DNA from: CAVQJU01 sp963729215
GTDB lineage: Bacteria; Acidobacteriota; Vicinamibacteria; Vicinamibacterales; CAVVIG01
Direction of reading: 5' to 3'
Assembly (NCBI GenBank): GCA_963729215.1
Contig: CAVSND010000024.1
Coordinates: 50,755 to 114,754 of the forward strand
Length of the DNA stretch: 64,000 nucleotides
Shown: piece after piece, positions 39,391 through 48,681 of the stretch
Position numbering within the stretch: position 1 is the first letter of the stretch
Layout: the number at the start of each line of letters is the position of its first letter
The notes under the pieces: model-generated
Seen by the model: only the letters and a program-made list of their open reading frames with translations
What the model was told of the DNA's origin: nothing
Databases searched by the model: none
Translations under genes and position numbers: made by a program

Positions 39391-39728
39391 CGCGATCCGG
39401 CGGCGGGCTTGAGGATGAGGCCGATGGCCTCGGTCAATCGAAGCCAGCTGGCCGCCTCTTCTTTCAGCTGCCGTCGACCCTTGGGCGTCAGGCGATAGAA
39501 CTTCGCCTCGCGGCCGGTGTCCGACATCTTCCAGTCCGCTGTCAGCAGCCCGCGGTCTTCGAGCCGATGCAGCGCGGGATACAGCGAGCCCTGCGGCACC
39601 TGCACGACGTCGCGCGAAATCAGCTGGAGTCGTTGCGCGATGGCGTAGCCGTGAATGGCCCCCGCCGCGGCGACGTGAAGGATGAGCAGGTCGAGCGTGC
39701 CCTGCGGGAGATCTGATCGGGGCGGCAC
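39387..39728 (-). CDS. PadR family transcriptional regulator (acidobacterial type)
   Basis: About 113 residues, a winged-helix repressor: LPQGTLDLLILHVAAAGAIHGYAIAQRL at the N-terminus, the wing region VPQGSLYPALHRLEDRGLL, and REAKFYRLTPKGRRQL before the C-terminal dimerisation helix. GTG 39728 has CGAGG at the right distance; GTG 39734 would overlap it. The stop overlaps the start of the permease gene as ATGA. A 30-base inverted repeat lies directly upstream and is the probable autoregulatory operator. Confidence 0.92.
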   Translation of the reverse strand: MPPRSDLPQGTLDLLILHVAAAGAIHGYAIAQRLQLISRDVVQVPQGSLYPALHRLEDRGLLTADWKMSDTGREAKFYRLTPKGRRQLKEEAASWLRLTEAIGLILKPAAGSR

Positions 39729-39740
39729 TTGCACCTCGTT

Positions 39741-39770
39741 CTTCTACATGTACACCACTATGTGTAGAAG
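39741..39770 (-). promoter_or_regulatory. probable PadR operator, 30-base inverted repeat
   Basis: Perfect eight-base arms CTTCTACA and TGTAGAAG enclose 14 bases that contain TGTACA. The site ends 12 bases before the GTG of the PadR gene. PadR proteins bind dyads with TACA/TGTA-type half sites over their own promoters, so autorepression is a reasonable inference. Confidence 0.6.
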
Positions 39771-39872
39771 TGCAAGGCGTGTTACCGCTCTGCTCGGCGA
39801 ATGGAGCTCTGCGGTAGTTCGTGCGGCGCGGTGATAGCATCACTTTCAGGGTGTGAACATTTGCGGGCGACG

Positions 39873-40943
39873 ATGTTTCGTTGGATTCGTTACGGAGGGC
39901 GGCATTTGATTCGACGATGGCACGGTCGCAGGCTGCTCGTGACCGCGGTCGTGCTTGCGGCGATTTCGATCGCCTTCGCCGCACGAATCCGCGCGACGGC
40001 CGTGGCTCCCGGCAATTGGGGACTGGATCGGATTGACCAACGCGCCGGGACCGACAACACCTTCACATTCGGCGCAACGGGCAAGGGCGTCAATCTCTAC
40101 GTGATCGACACCGGCGTGCTCGGCGCACACGTCGATTTCCAGGATCGACGGGATCCACAGCACCGCAGCCGCGTCACGTATATCGGCCACTTCTGCGCCG
40201 CCGGCGGCGTACCGCAACCCAACTCCCCCGAGATGTACGCCGGCAACGATGGCTACGACGGCCACGGCACACACAACGCGAGCTTCGCCGCGGGCAACAC
40301 GTATGGCGTCGCGAAGGACGCACGAATCTTCTCGCTGCGGGCCCAGAGCCATGACGTCAATGAAGGACCGAACTGCGGCGAAACCCGGAGCGATGCCGCC
40401 GCTGTGTCCGCGGCCGTCAAATGGATCACCGCGCACGGGCAACGTCCGGGGGTGGTGAATATCAGCTTTGCCTTTGAGAGAGCCACGGACGACTTGCAGA
40501 ACGCCATTCACGCATCGGTTCAGGCGGGCTTCATATACGTCCTGTCCGGCAAGACCGGCGGCACGGGCCACTGGGGGAATGTCCTGCCGAACGAAACGAT
40601 GATCGTTGGCGGAACGAGGTCCGACGATACTCCTATCGGCGAAGGCTACGGTTCGGACCTCGCGCTGTTTGCACCAGCCGAAGGACTGTATGGTGCCGGA
40701 CGCACGTCGGTGACGGATGTGTCGATTCCCGAAGCCTCCGGCTCTTGTCCCACTTTGTGTGCGGGTGATTCGTTCGCCGCACCGTTCGTGAGCGGCGTCG
40801 CCGCGACGTACCTGGAGCTGCATCCACAGGCATCGCCGGCTGCTGTTCGTTCGGCGCTGTTGTCGGCAGCGACGACCGTCAGCACTCTATCCAGACCCCT
40901 GTTGTATTCCCGGCTCACTCTCGCGCCGAAGACGCTCAACTAG
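39873..40943 (+). CDS. S8 subtilisin-like serine peptidase with unusual oxyanion residue
   Basis: A 356-residue secreted or anchored protein (TM/signal at about 20-37). The catalytic triad is clear: D79 in VIDTG, H131 in DGHGTH, S300 in GDSFAAPFVSGVAA. Two departures from the family are seen: the serine motif is GDS instead of GTS, and the segment that normally gives the oxyanion-hole Asn (AAGN) reads LSGK with lysine 227. There is no long prodomain; only about 40 residues precede the catalytic domain. The frame extends upstream to 39801, but the ATG at 39873 starts the natural signal region. Confidence 0.8.
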   Translation: MFRWIRYGGRHLIRRWHGRRLLVTAVVLAAISIAFAARIRATAVAPGNWGLDRIDQRAGTDNTFTFGATGKGVNLYVIDTGVLGAHVDFQDRRDPQHRSRVTYIGHFCAAGGVPQPNSPEMYAGNDGYDGHGTHNASFAAGNTYGVAKDARIFSLRAQSHDVNEGPNCGETRSDAAAVSAAVKWITAHGQRPGVVNISFAFERATDDLQNAIHASVQAGFIYVLSGKTGGTGHWGNVLPNETMIVGGTRSDDTPIGEGYGSDLALFAPAEGLYGAGRTSVTDVSIPEASGSCPTLCAGDSFAAPFVSGVAATYLELHPQASPAAVRSALLSAATTVSTLSRPLLYSRLTLAPKTLN

Positions 40944-40999
40944 CGGCTGACCCAACCTGTCACCCCTCCGAGTACTCATGGTTCTTACCGGAGGACACC

Positions 41000-41119
41000 A
41001 TGGAAATGTGGGGACTTGGGCTTGGGGCGGCCTTGGCCCTCTGGCGATATTTCTTTGACGTGGACTGGGTGTTGAGGGTGAAGCTGCGGAAGCGTCGGAA
41101 GCGGAATAGTCGAGTCTGA
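41000..41119 (+). CDS. 39-residue membrane peptide
   Basis: An ATG preceded by CCGGAGGACACC (strong ribosome-binding site, six bases away) opens a 39-codon frame ending in TGA. The peptide has a hydrophobic N-terminal half (GLGLGAALALWRYFF) and a strongly basic tail (KLRKRRKRNSR), a layout of small single-span membrane proteins. It lies between the subtilisin-like gene and a DinB gene on the same strand. No homologue is known to me; the call rests on the ribosome-binding site and composition. Confidence 0.5.
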   Translation: MEMWGLGLGAALALWRYFFDVDWVLRVKLRKRRKRNSRV

Positions 41120-41163
41120 GGGTCACGACCCGAACCACGTGCGTGGTCTTGTAGAATCTGCGC

Positions 41164-41725
41164 ATGATGAATCGAGTCCTCTCAACCACTTTGCTGCTCT
41201 TCGCAATTGCGGTCCCGGCTGCCGCCCAACAGGGCGCACCGCAGGGACCGCCGACGGTCACAGGCTTCCTGCGCAACCTTTATAACGGCAACAAGAACAG
41301 CGTGCTTCGCGTCGCCGAACGCATGCCCGAAGAGTCCTACGGGCTGCGGCCAGGCACGCAGGAGGAGGTGCGCACGTTCGGGCAGCATGTCGCCCACATC
41401 GCAACGTATAACTACTTGTGGTGTTCGCAGGCGAAGGGCGAGGCCAATCCGAATGCCGGGCGCGATCTCGAGAAAACGCTGAAGGCGAAAGGCAGAGATC
41501 ATCAAGGCCGTCACCGACGCGTTTGCCTACTGCGACCCGGTATATGCGGCGCTCACCGATGCGTCGGGAGCCGAGGTCATCACGATCACGCAGGAGAACG
41601 GACGCCAGCAGCAACAGACCCGCGCCGGCCTCCTGATGCTGAACGTCGTCCACAGCAACGAGACGTACGGCAGCATGGTGACGACGCTCCGCATCAAGAA
41701 CATCTCACCACAGGCAAACCGCTAG
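41164..41725 (+). CDS. secreted DinB family protein (one frame break)
   Basis: About 186 residues after joining frames at about 41484-41492. A signal peptide (to PAAAQQ) is followed by a DinB four-helix bundle: FLRNLYNGNKNSVLRVAE, GQHVAHIATYNYLWC with a candidate metal histidine, AVTDAFAYCDPVYAAL, and LLMLNVVHSNETYGSMVTTLR with another. Periplasmic DinB proteins like this are common in acidobacteria and uncharacterised. The stop is TAG at 41723-41725. Confidence 0.78.
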
Positions 41726-41931
41726 CCCGTCCAGTTACACGACACATTGGCGCCACCGCCCTCGCACGGTTGAGCTGGGCTCCAGGGGTAGCCGTCATAT
41801 GCAACTCGGCCATTAAACGCTTCTGCCTGTCTTGCGCTGGATCTGCGCAATATTGCCATTCGAAAAACGTCAGTCGGCCCAGGCGCCACAGTTGAGCTGA
41901 GCGTGGCAGGCACTTTGCTGATGAGTGCCTC

Positions 41932-42561
41932 ATGAGAGATTTGACCTTCGCTCAACCGTCAACGTCGGGCCTGCCGAAGCACAGCCGTTTGACGTATGGC
42001 ATTGCGGCGGTCGTCCACATCCTCTTGTTCGCGCTCCTGATCCAAATCAAGACACAGCCGAGGCGCGTGAGTTCCGCGGGATCGCTGTACGGGAGCATGA
42101 CGGCGTACGTGGCAGGTCCTGTCGCAGCCGGACACGCCGCGGCACCATCGAAACCCGTCGAGCCGAAGAAGCCCGCGCTCGAGACGAAGACGGCGACAGC
42201 AGTCCCGAAAGACGATCAGGCCGGTGCGGGAACGTCCGCGGCATCGGCAGCCGTCGCCGGCGGCCAGGCAGGTACAGGCACAGGTACAGAACCGGTGAGG
42301 CTGGGAACGGGCGGCAACCTCACATTGGTCAAACGGGTGACTCCGATCTATCCCACGCTGATGCAGTCGGCGCGCATGACCGGACAGGTCGTCCTCGACG
42401 CGGTCATCCATCCGGACGGCACGATCGGTGACGTCAAGGTCTTGCGGTCGACCAATGAGGCGTTCGCGCAGTCGGCAATCGCGGCCGTGAAGCAGTGGCG
42501 GTACACGGCGCCTGGCTTCGAAGGGATCCTGACCGTCAGCGTCAACTTCACGCTGGCCTGA
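41932..42561 (+). CDS. TonB-like energy transducer protein
   Basis: A 209-residue protein with the TonB layout: short cytoplasmic N-terminus, one TM helix (IAAVVHILLFALLIQI, about 24-39), a Pro/Ala/Lys/Glu-rich periplasmic spacer, and a C-terminal TonB_C domain (VTPIYPTLMQSARMTGQVVLDAVIHPDG to WRYTAPG; key residues YP and GxV). It would couple proton motive force to an outer-membrane receptor such as the one at 49829. ExbB/ExbD genes are not in the window. Confidence 0.88.
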   Translation: MRDLTFAQPSTSGLPKHSRLTYGIAAVVHILLFALLIQIKTQPRRVSSAGSLYGSMTAYVAGPVAAGHAAAPSKPVEPKKPALETKTATAVPKDDQAGAGTSAASAAVAGGQAGTGTGTEPVRLGTGGNLTLVKRVTPIYPTLMQSARMTGQVVLDAVIHPDGTIGDVKVLRSTNEAFAQSAIAAVKQWRYTAPGFEGILTVSVNFTLA

Positions 42562-42725
42562 CGGCCGTTCAACCGCCGTTACTCCGAGACGACGTCTGGT
42601 CCGGTGCACGTGCCGTGGCTCGCCGGATAAGGCACAGCTCATGAGCTTGGATTCGGGCTGTGACCTTACACTAGTATCGGCGTGCGCCCGCGCACGCCAC
42701 ATTGACTGCGCGCGACGAGACATCG

Positions 42726-44372
42726 ATGCCGACTTCGAGATCCGCCGGTCCTCTCTGGTATAAGGACGCGGTCTTCTATCAGCTCCACGTCAAGTCCTTC
42801 GCCGACAGCAATGGGGACGGCATCGGCGATTTTCCCGGGCTGACCTCGAAGCTCGATCACCTGGCATCGCTCGGCGTGGACTGCCTCTGGCTCCAGCCGA
42901 TGTACCCCTCGCCGTTCAAGGACGACGGGTATGACATCTCGGACTACACGAGCATCCATCCAAGCTACGGCACGCTGCAGGATTTCGAGCGCTTCCTGAC
43001 GCAGGCGCACGCCCTCGGGCTGCGCGTCATCATCGAGCTCGTGCTGAACCACACGTCGGATCAGCACGCGTGGTTTCAGGAAGCGCGCAGCTCCGCGGAC
43101 AGCCCGCGCCGCGATTGGTACGTCTGGAGCGACACCGACGAACGATATCGCGGCGTCCGCATCATCTTCATCGATACCGAGCTCTCGAACTGGGCCTGGG
43201 ATCCGGTCTCGAAGGCATACTACTGGCACCGGTTCTTCAGCCATCAGCCGGATCTCAACTACGACAATCCTGCGGTTCGAGAGGAAATCTGGAAGGTGAT
43301 GAGGTTCTGGCTGGACCTCGGCGTCGACGGGTTTCGAGTCGACGCCGTCCCCTACCTCGTCGAGCGCGAGGGCACGTCGTGCGAGAACCTGCCGGAAACG
43401 CACGCCGTGCTCAAGGAACTGCGCGCCCGCGTCGACGCGCACTTCACCGACAAGGTGCTGCTGGCCGAGGCCAACATGGGCCCGGAAGACGTCCGCCCCT
43501 ACTTCGGCGACGGCGACGAGTTTCACATGTCGTTCCACTTCCCGATCATGCCCAGGATGTTCATGGCGCTGCGGCTCGAAGATCGCAAGCCGCTCATCGA
43601 CATCATCGAGCGCACGCCCAGCATCCCCGACTCGTGCCAGTGGGGCATCTTCCTGCGCAACCACGACGAGCTGACGCTCGAGATGGTGACGGAGGTCGAG
43701 CGGCAGTACATGTGGGATGAGTACGCCCAGGATCCGCGAGCCCGCATCAACCTGGGCATCAGACGCCGGCTCGCACCGCTCATGGAAGGCGATCGCCGGC
43801 GCATCGAGCTGATGAGCGGCCTTCTCATGTCGCTGCCGGGCAGCCCGATCCTGTACTACGGCGACGAAATCGGCATGGGCGACAACGTCTATCTCGGCGA
43901 TCGGAACAGCGTGCGTACGCCGATGCAGTGGAACGGCGGCTTCAACGCCGGCTTTTCATCCGCGGACCCCGAACGCCTGTGGCTGCCGCTCATCTCGAAC
44001 GCGCTGTACGGCTATCAGGCGGTCAACGTGGACTCCCAGCAGCGGAACCCGACCTCCCTCTTCAACTGGACGCGGCGGCTCATCGAGGTGCGGCGGTCGA
44101 CGCGCGTGTTCGGCCGAGGGTCGATCGAGTTCCTGAAGCCAGACAATCACCGGGTGCTGGCGTTCACGCGGACGATCGGGCGGGAAAGCGTGCTGGCCGT
44201 CAACAACCTCGCGGGAACCGCGCAGGCGGTGGAGCTCGACCTGTCCCAGTACGCGGGCGCCATCCCGGTCGAGATGTTCGGCGCCAGCGTCTTCCCGCGA
44301 ATCAACCACGAACCCTACGTGATGATGATGGGGCCGTACAACTTTTACTGGTTCCGGCTGCGTTGGCTGTAG
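42726..44372 (+). CDS. treS: trehalose synthase (maltose alpha-glucosyltransferase), GH13
   Basis: Interconverts maltose and trehalose in the cytoplasm. A 548-residue GH13 protein with the TreS opening LWYKDAVFYQLHVKSFADSNGDGIGDFPGL, the family regions LVLNHTSDQH, FRVDAVPYL (nucleophile Asp near base 43338), LLAEANM (acid/base Glu near base 43466) and RNHDELT (third Asp), and a TreS-type DNVYLGDRNSVRTPMQW. A C-terminal beta domain ends the protein; no maltokinase fusion is present. Start ATG 42726. It heads a four-gene, same-strand cluster with a glycosyltransferase, a membrane protein and MalQ. Longer motifs above are family landmarks. Confidence 0.92.
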   Translation: MPTSRSAGPLWYKDAVFYQLHVKSFADSNGDGIGDFPGLTSKLDHLASLGVDCLWLQPMYPSPFKDDGYDISDYTSIHPSYGTLQDFERFLTQAHALGLRVIIELVLNHTSDQHAWFQEARSSADSPRRDWYVWSDTDERYRGVRIIFIDTELSNWAWDPVSKAYYWHRFFSHQPDLNYDNPAVREEIWKVMRFWLDLGVDGFRVDAVPYLVEREGTSCENLPETHAVLKELRARVDAHFTDKVLLAEANMGPEDVRPYFGDGDEFHMSFHFPIMPRMFMALRLEDRKPLIDIIERTPSIPDSCQWGIFLRNHDELTLEMVTEVERQYMWDEYAQDPRARINLGIRRRLAPLMEGDRRRIELMSGLLMSLPGSPILYYGDEIGMGDNVYLGDRNSVRTPMQWNGGFNAGFSSADPERLWLPLISNALYGYQAVNVDSQQRNPTSLFNWTRRLIEVRRSTRVFGRGSIEFLKPDNHRVLAFTRTIGRESVLAVNNLAGTAQAVELDLSQYAGAIPVEMFGASVFPRINHEPYVMMMGPYNFYWFRLRWL

Positions 44373-44386
44373 AAACGACAGGCAGG

Positions 44387-45688
44387 ATGGCGACGACCGA
44401 CAACCGCCCGATCGCGGCCGAGACCACGGTGGAGAACGGCAGTGCGCTCTCCGATGCCCTGCTCCGTCAGCTGATCGCCGTCGGCCAGGTGGACATCCTG
44501 GTCGGCCTGCCGACGTTGAACAATGCCGCGACCATCCTCGACGTCGTCCGCGCGATTCACGTGTGCTTCACGCGCGACTTTCCCCGCCTGCGCACGGTGA
44601 TGATCAATTCCGACGGCGGCTCCACGGACGGCACGCCGGAAATGATTCGTACGGCGTCCTTCACCGGGGAGGATGTGGTCCAGACGTCGCACTCCCTGCG
44701 CACGCACCATCGCGTCGTGGTGCCGTATCACGGCCTGCCGGGCAAGCACGCGGCGCTGCGTACCGTCTTTGCGGCGGGAGAGCTGGCGCAGGCGAAGGTG
44801 GTCGTCGTGATCGATCCCAATGGTCCCGCGACCACCGCCGAGCGGGTGACCGAACTGATCGGCCCGATCAGCCGCTCCGACGCGGATTTCCTGGCGCCGC
44901 GCTACCGGCGCCATCCTCGCGACGGCGTCCTCATCACGCAGCTCGTGCGCCCGCTCGTTCGTGCGCTGTACGGTGTCGCGCTCGACGAGCCGCTTGGCGC
45001 CGAGTTCGCGTGCTCGGGCCGTTTCGCGTCGCACTGCCTCGAGCAGGACATCTGGAGCCACGACGCGGTGCGGTTCGCCATCGATCTGTGGCTGCGCACC
45101 GAGGCCATCGCCGGGCGATTCACCGTCGGCCAGATTTGGCGTCCGGCCACGACGGCCGCGGGCGCGCGGACAACGCTTCGAGAGGCGGTGCACCAGGTCG
45201 GCCTGTCGGTCGGCGAGAGCCTGCGCGCGCACGAGTCGTTCTGGATGAAGGCCGACGGCATCACGACGCTGCACACGTGGGGCACCGACCCGATGGTGGC
45301 CCCCGACGTCGTCGCATGGGACCACCAGGCCCTCGCCGAGCAGGCGCGTCACGACATCAGCCAGATCGAGGCGCTGCTCCTGGAAGTGCTCGAGCCTGGC
45401 GTGGTCGCCCAGGTCCTGGACAACAAGGCCGGCGCCGGCGTGCCGCTCCAGGACGAGCTGTGGGTGAGGATTGTGTATGCGTTCGCCGCCGGGGCGCGGC
45501 AGAGGCGCATCGGCGTCGAGCAGCTCGCCGACATGTTCACGCCGCTCTACATGTGGCGCGCGGCGGCGTTCGCGTCGCACGCCGCGCTCGAATCTCCCGT
45601 CGTGGTGCAGGCAAGGCTCGACTCTCTGTGTGAGACGTTTGAACGGCTCAAACCAGTGCTCGTCGCCAGCTGGTCGGCCAAAGCGTGA
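44387..45688 (+). CDS. GT-A fold glycosyltransferase (glucosyl/mannosyl-glycerate synthase-like)
   Basis: A 433-residue protein. The start of the GT-A nucleotide-binding domain is DILVGLPTLNNAATI, followed by MINSDGGSTDGTPEM, in which the Asp residues probably take part in sugar-nucleotide and metal binding; a later VIDPNGPATT resembles an acceptor-side motif. The C-terminal 150 residues are helical. The overall plan resembles glucosyl-3-phosphoglycerate or mannosylglycerate synthases, but this is inference. It begins 14 bases after treS, so the product may be a glycosylated compatible solute made with treS/MalQ metabolism. Confidence 0.7.
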   Translation: MATTDNRPIAAETTVENGSALSDALLRQLIAVGQVDILVGLPTLNNAATILDVVRAIHVCFTRDFPRLRTVMINSDGGSTDGTPEMIRTASFTGEDVVQTSHSLRTHHRVVVPYHGLPGKHAALRTVFAAGELAQAKVVVVIDPNGPATTAERVTELIGPISRSDADFLAPRYRRHPRDGVLITQLVRPLVRALYGVALDEPLGAEFACSGRFASHCLEQDIWSHDAVRFAIDLWLRTEAIAGRFTVGQIWRPATTAAGARTTLREAVHQVGLSVGESLRAHESFWMKADGITTLHTWGTDPMVAPDVVAWDHQALAEQARHDISQIEALLLEVLEPGVVAQVLDNKAGAGVPLQDELWVRIVYAFAAGARQRRIGVEQLADMFTPLYMWRAAAFASHAALESPVVVQARLDSLCETFERLKPVLVASWSAKA

Positions 45689-45695
45689 GGTCACG

Positions 45696-46397
45696 ATGAT
45701 TCAAGACATCGCCGATGCGCTGGTCCAGTCGTGGCGCAACTTTGCAAGCGCGTTCGTCCTGTTCGTGCCGCGACTGGTCGCTGCCACCATCATCTTCGCG
45801 TTAGGACTGGTCGTCTCGCTCATTGTCCGCCGGGTCGTCCAGCGGCTGCTCGTGTCGCTGCGCTTCGACCGCCTGTTGCTGCGGACCGGCGCCAGCGAGA
45901 TGCTCCGCAAAGCCGAGATGCCGACCGCCGACGTGCTCGTCGGGAAGATGGTCTTCTGGATCGTCTGGATTGGCTTCATCGTGTCGGCGGTGGACACGCT
46001 GCAGCTCAGGCCGTTTCAGGGACTCGTCGACGAGTTCTTCCGGTTCGTTCCCCGCTTCCTGGTCGCGCTCCTGGTGCTGTCGCTGGCCTTCCTGGTGGCC
46101 AACTTCCTCTGGCGCGCGACGCTGCTGTCGTCGGTCAACGCCGGCCTGCCCGGCGCGCGGCTGCTGAGCGGCGCCCTGCGGGCCCTGGTGATTGCGATCG
46201 GCGCCGTGATGGCCCTCGAACAACTGGGCCTGGGGACGACTGTCGTGCTGACCGCGTTCGCAATCACGTTCGGCGCGGTGATGCTGGGCCTGGCCATTGC
46301 ATTCGGGCTGGGCGGGCGAGAGGCCGCGAAACAACTGCTCGAGCGCCAGGTTCAGGCAAAGAAGGAACGCGACACCGACGCCGCGCCTCACCTGTAG
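45696..46397 (+). CDS. MscS-like transmembrane-helix protein without the usual cytoplasmic vestibule
   Basis: A 233-residue inner-membrane protein with about five TM helices. The last, AFAITFGAVMLGLAIAFGLGGREAAKQLLE, is like the pore-lining helix of small-conductance mechanosensitive channels, where Gly/Ala packing is conserved. The protein then ends after a short charged tail, so the beta domain and cytoplasmic cage of MscS are missing. Proteins of this kind are annotated as conserved TM helix or CmpX-like. It sits seven bases after the glycosyltransferase and six before malQ. Confidence 0.8.
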   Translation: MIQDIADALVQSWRNFASAFVLFVPRLVAATIIFALGLVVSLIVRRVVQRLLVSLRFDRLLLRTGASEMLRKAEMPTADVLVGKMVFWIVWIGFIVSAVDTLQLRPFQGLVDEFFRFVPRFLVALLVLSLAFLVANFLWRATLLSSVNAGLPGARLLSGALRALVIAIGAVMALEQLGLGTTVVLTAFAITFGAVMLGLAIAFGLGGREAAKQLLERQVQAKKERDTDAAPHL

Positions 46398-46402
46398 GAG
46401 AG

Positions 46403-47930
46403 ATGCCGTTCAGTCGCGCGTGCGGCGTCCTCCTCCACCCGACATCGCTGCCGGGTGCATTCGGCATCGGGGATCTCGGCCCAGGCGCCTTCGAATTCAT
46501 CGAGTTTCTCGCGTCTGCCGGCCAGCGGGTGTGGCAGGTGTTGCCGCTCGGGCCGACAGGCTACGGCGACTCGCCATACCAGTGCTTTTCAGCCTTCGCG
46601 GGCAATCCGATGCTCATCAGCCTCGAACGGCTGATCGAGGATGGCTTGCTCACGGAGACCGAGGCGCGCAGCCAGCCCTTCCCGCCGGGCGACGTCGACT
46701 TCCCCGGCGTCATCGCCCATCGCCGGGCGCTCTGGCCGCGAGCGCTCGATCGCTTCGATGCCGCCGGCGGCGGCGCGATGGCAGGATCGGTTCGATCGTT
46801 TCTGCCGCGCGGAGGCGGACTGGCTGGACGACTTCGCGCTGTTCATGGCCGTCAAGGATGCCCACGGTCAGGCTGCGTGGACGACGTGGGAGCCCGATAT
46901 CGCCGGGCGCGATCCATCGGCGGTCGCGCATTGGTCGGCGCGCTGCGCCCGGGAGATACGGCTGCATAAGCTGACACAGTTTCTGTTCTTCGAGCAGTGG
47001 CAGCGCGTGCATGACGCCTGCCGGGCGCGATCGATTCAGATCATGGGCGACCTGCCGATTTTCGTGGCGCACGACAGCGCCGACGTCTGGGCGCAACCGG
47101 AGTTGTTTCGCCTCGACGCCCGGGGCCGGCCGACCGTGCTCTCCGGCGTGCCGCCCGACTATTTCAGCGCGACCGGGCAGTTGTGGGGGAATCCCCACTA
47201 CCGGTGGGATGTCTTCGAACGGACCGGATACCGCTGGTGGATCGAACGGTTCCGTGCGCTGCTGGCGCTCGTCGATCGAGTCCGTATCGATCACTTCCGG
47301 GGATTCGAGGCGTCGTGGGAAGTGCCGGCTGACGCGTCCACGGCCGTGCGCGGTGAATGGGTGAAAGGCCCGGGCAGGTCGCTGTTCGAGGCCGTCCAGG
47401 CCGCATTGAACGCGGAGCGTCTGCCCGTGGTGGCCGAGAACCTCGGCGTCATCACGGCGGAAGTCGAAGCGCTGCGAGAGGCGTTGGGATTCCCGGGAAT
47501 GGCCATCCTCCAGTTTGCGTTTGGCAACGACGCTCACGCGGACGATTTCAAGCCGCACAACTACCCGCGAAACCTCGTCGTCTACACAGGAACCCACGAC
47601 AACGACACTACGGTCGGATGGTGGACCGGCGCTGCCGGTCACAGCACGCGAGCGGATGCCGAAATCGAGAGCGAGCGCGCGCTCGCGCGCCGCTATCTGG
47701 GGTTTGACGGGCGGGACGTACATTGGGAGTTCGTGCGCGCGGCGCTGGGATCGGTCGCGGATACGGCGATCGTTCCGGCGCAGGACCTTCTGGGCCTGGG
47801 CAGCCACGCGCGCATGAACCGGCCCGGCACCATCAGCGGCAACTGGCGATGGCGGTTGGTGCCTGGTCAGCTGTCAATCGAATTGGCGCGCAAGCTCGCC
47901 GCGATGGCGGAAACGTACGGCCGCGCCTGA
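46403..47930 (+). CDS. malQ: 4-alpha-glucanotransferase (amylomaltase, GH77), one frame break
   Basis: About 508 residues after joining frames at about 46765-46785 (a GGCGGCGGCG stretch). It disproportionates maltodextrins in the cytoplasm. Family landmarks: GVLLHPTSLPG at the start, WQVLPLGPTGYGDSPYQ, IMGDLPIFVAHDSADVW, RIDHFRGFE with the nucleophile Asp, VVAENLGVIT with the acid/base Glu, and THDNDTTVGWW with the third carboxylate. TAGGAG precedes the ATG. It completes the treS operon, linking trehalose/maltose to alpha-glucan. Confidence 0.92.
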
Positions 47931-47946
47931 CGAGCCTTGCGCCTGC

Positions 47947-48681
47947 CTAGTTCGGCCCCCGAGCGACGGTCTTGCCGTACACCTCGATCGAGCCAACGTG
48001 CACCCATCCGCCGGTGCCGTGGCCGCTGCCGGGAATCAGGTCGGCGAAGCCCACTTCGTCGACCTTGCTCAGGTCCGGCGCGACCCAGATCTGATTGAAC
48101 GGGCCCGGGCTTCCGAGCGTGACCACGCGCATCGGATCCAGCTTCACCCAGCGAACGGTCGCGACCGGGAATTCGCTGACCGCCATCATCGCGACATTCT
48201 CTGAACTGACGTCGCCGACGAACATGCTGCCGTCGGCGAGCTTGAGGACCGGCCGTACGACGTGGAAGCCGGACGTCTTCGTGGCCCAGCGGATCTTGGC
48301 GCCGCCGCCGAGATCGAGCACGTTGGTCTTGTCGCGGAACGTGAGCGCGAAAGGCCCGGACGTCATGCCCGTCCATGCGCTGAACGGAATGAACTGCGCC
48401 GGGTTTCCCGCGTTCGTCAACACGTCCTTGCCGGCGCCATACTGCTTGAGCTCGAGATTTGGATCGACGACGTTCGCCTGAACAAAGGGCAGTTGTTCGG
48501 TCTTGCCCGCCACGGCCGGTTTGAACTCGGCTTTCATGACGAGAACGGCCGGCGTCGGGCGCGGGGCGTTCGCGCCGGCCCGGCCGGCCCCGGGCTCCTG
48601 CGCCAGCAGGAGGGTGCTGGCACCGATCCCCAGAATCGCGGCCAATCCCACTGCTGAACCAACCGAGAAGCGACGAACCAT
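47947..48681 (-). CDS. secreted protein of unknown function
   Basis: A 244-residue protein with a signal peptide (VGLAAILGIGASTLLLAQ). The mature part looks beta-rich and resembles a lectin-like sandwich by eye: PFALTFRDKTNVLDLGGGAKIRWATK, then VRWVKLDPMRVV, and the end GGWVHVGSIEVYGK. No family is certain. AGGAGG lies just before ATG 48681. It is the last of a minus-strand series that begins with the TonB-dependent receptor at 52933, though 128 bases separate it from its neighbour. Confidence 0.6.
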   Translation of the reverse strand: MVRRFSVGSAVGLAAILGIGASTLLLAQEPGAGRAGANAPRPTPAVLVMKAEFKPAVAGKTEQLPFVQANVVDPNLELKQYGAGKDVLTNAGNPAQFIPFSAWTGMTSGPFALTFRDKTNVLDLGGGAKIRWATKTSGFHVVRPVLKLADGSMFVGDVSSENVAMMAVSEFPVATVRWVKLDPMRVVTLGSPGPFNQIWVAPDLSKVDEVGFADLIPGSGHGTGGWVHVGSIEVYGKTVARGPN

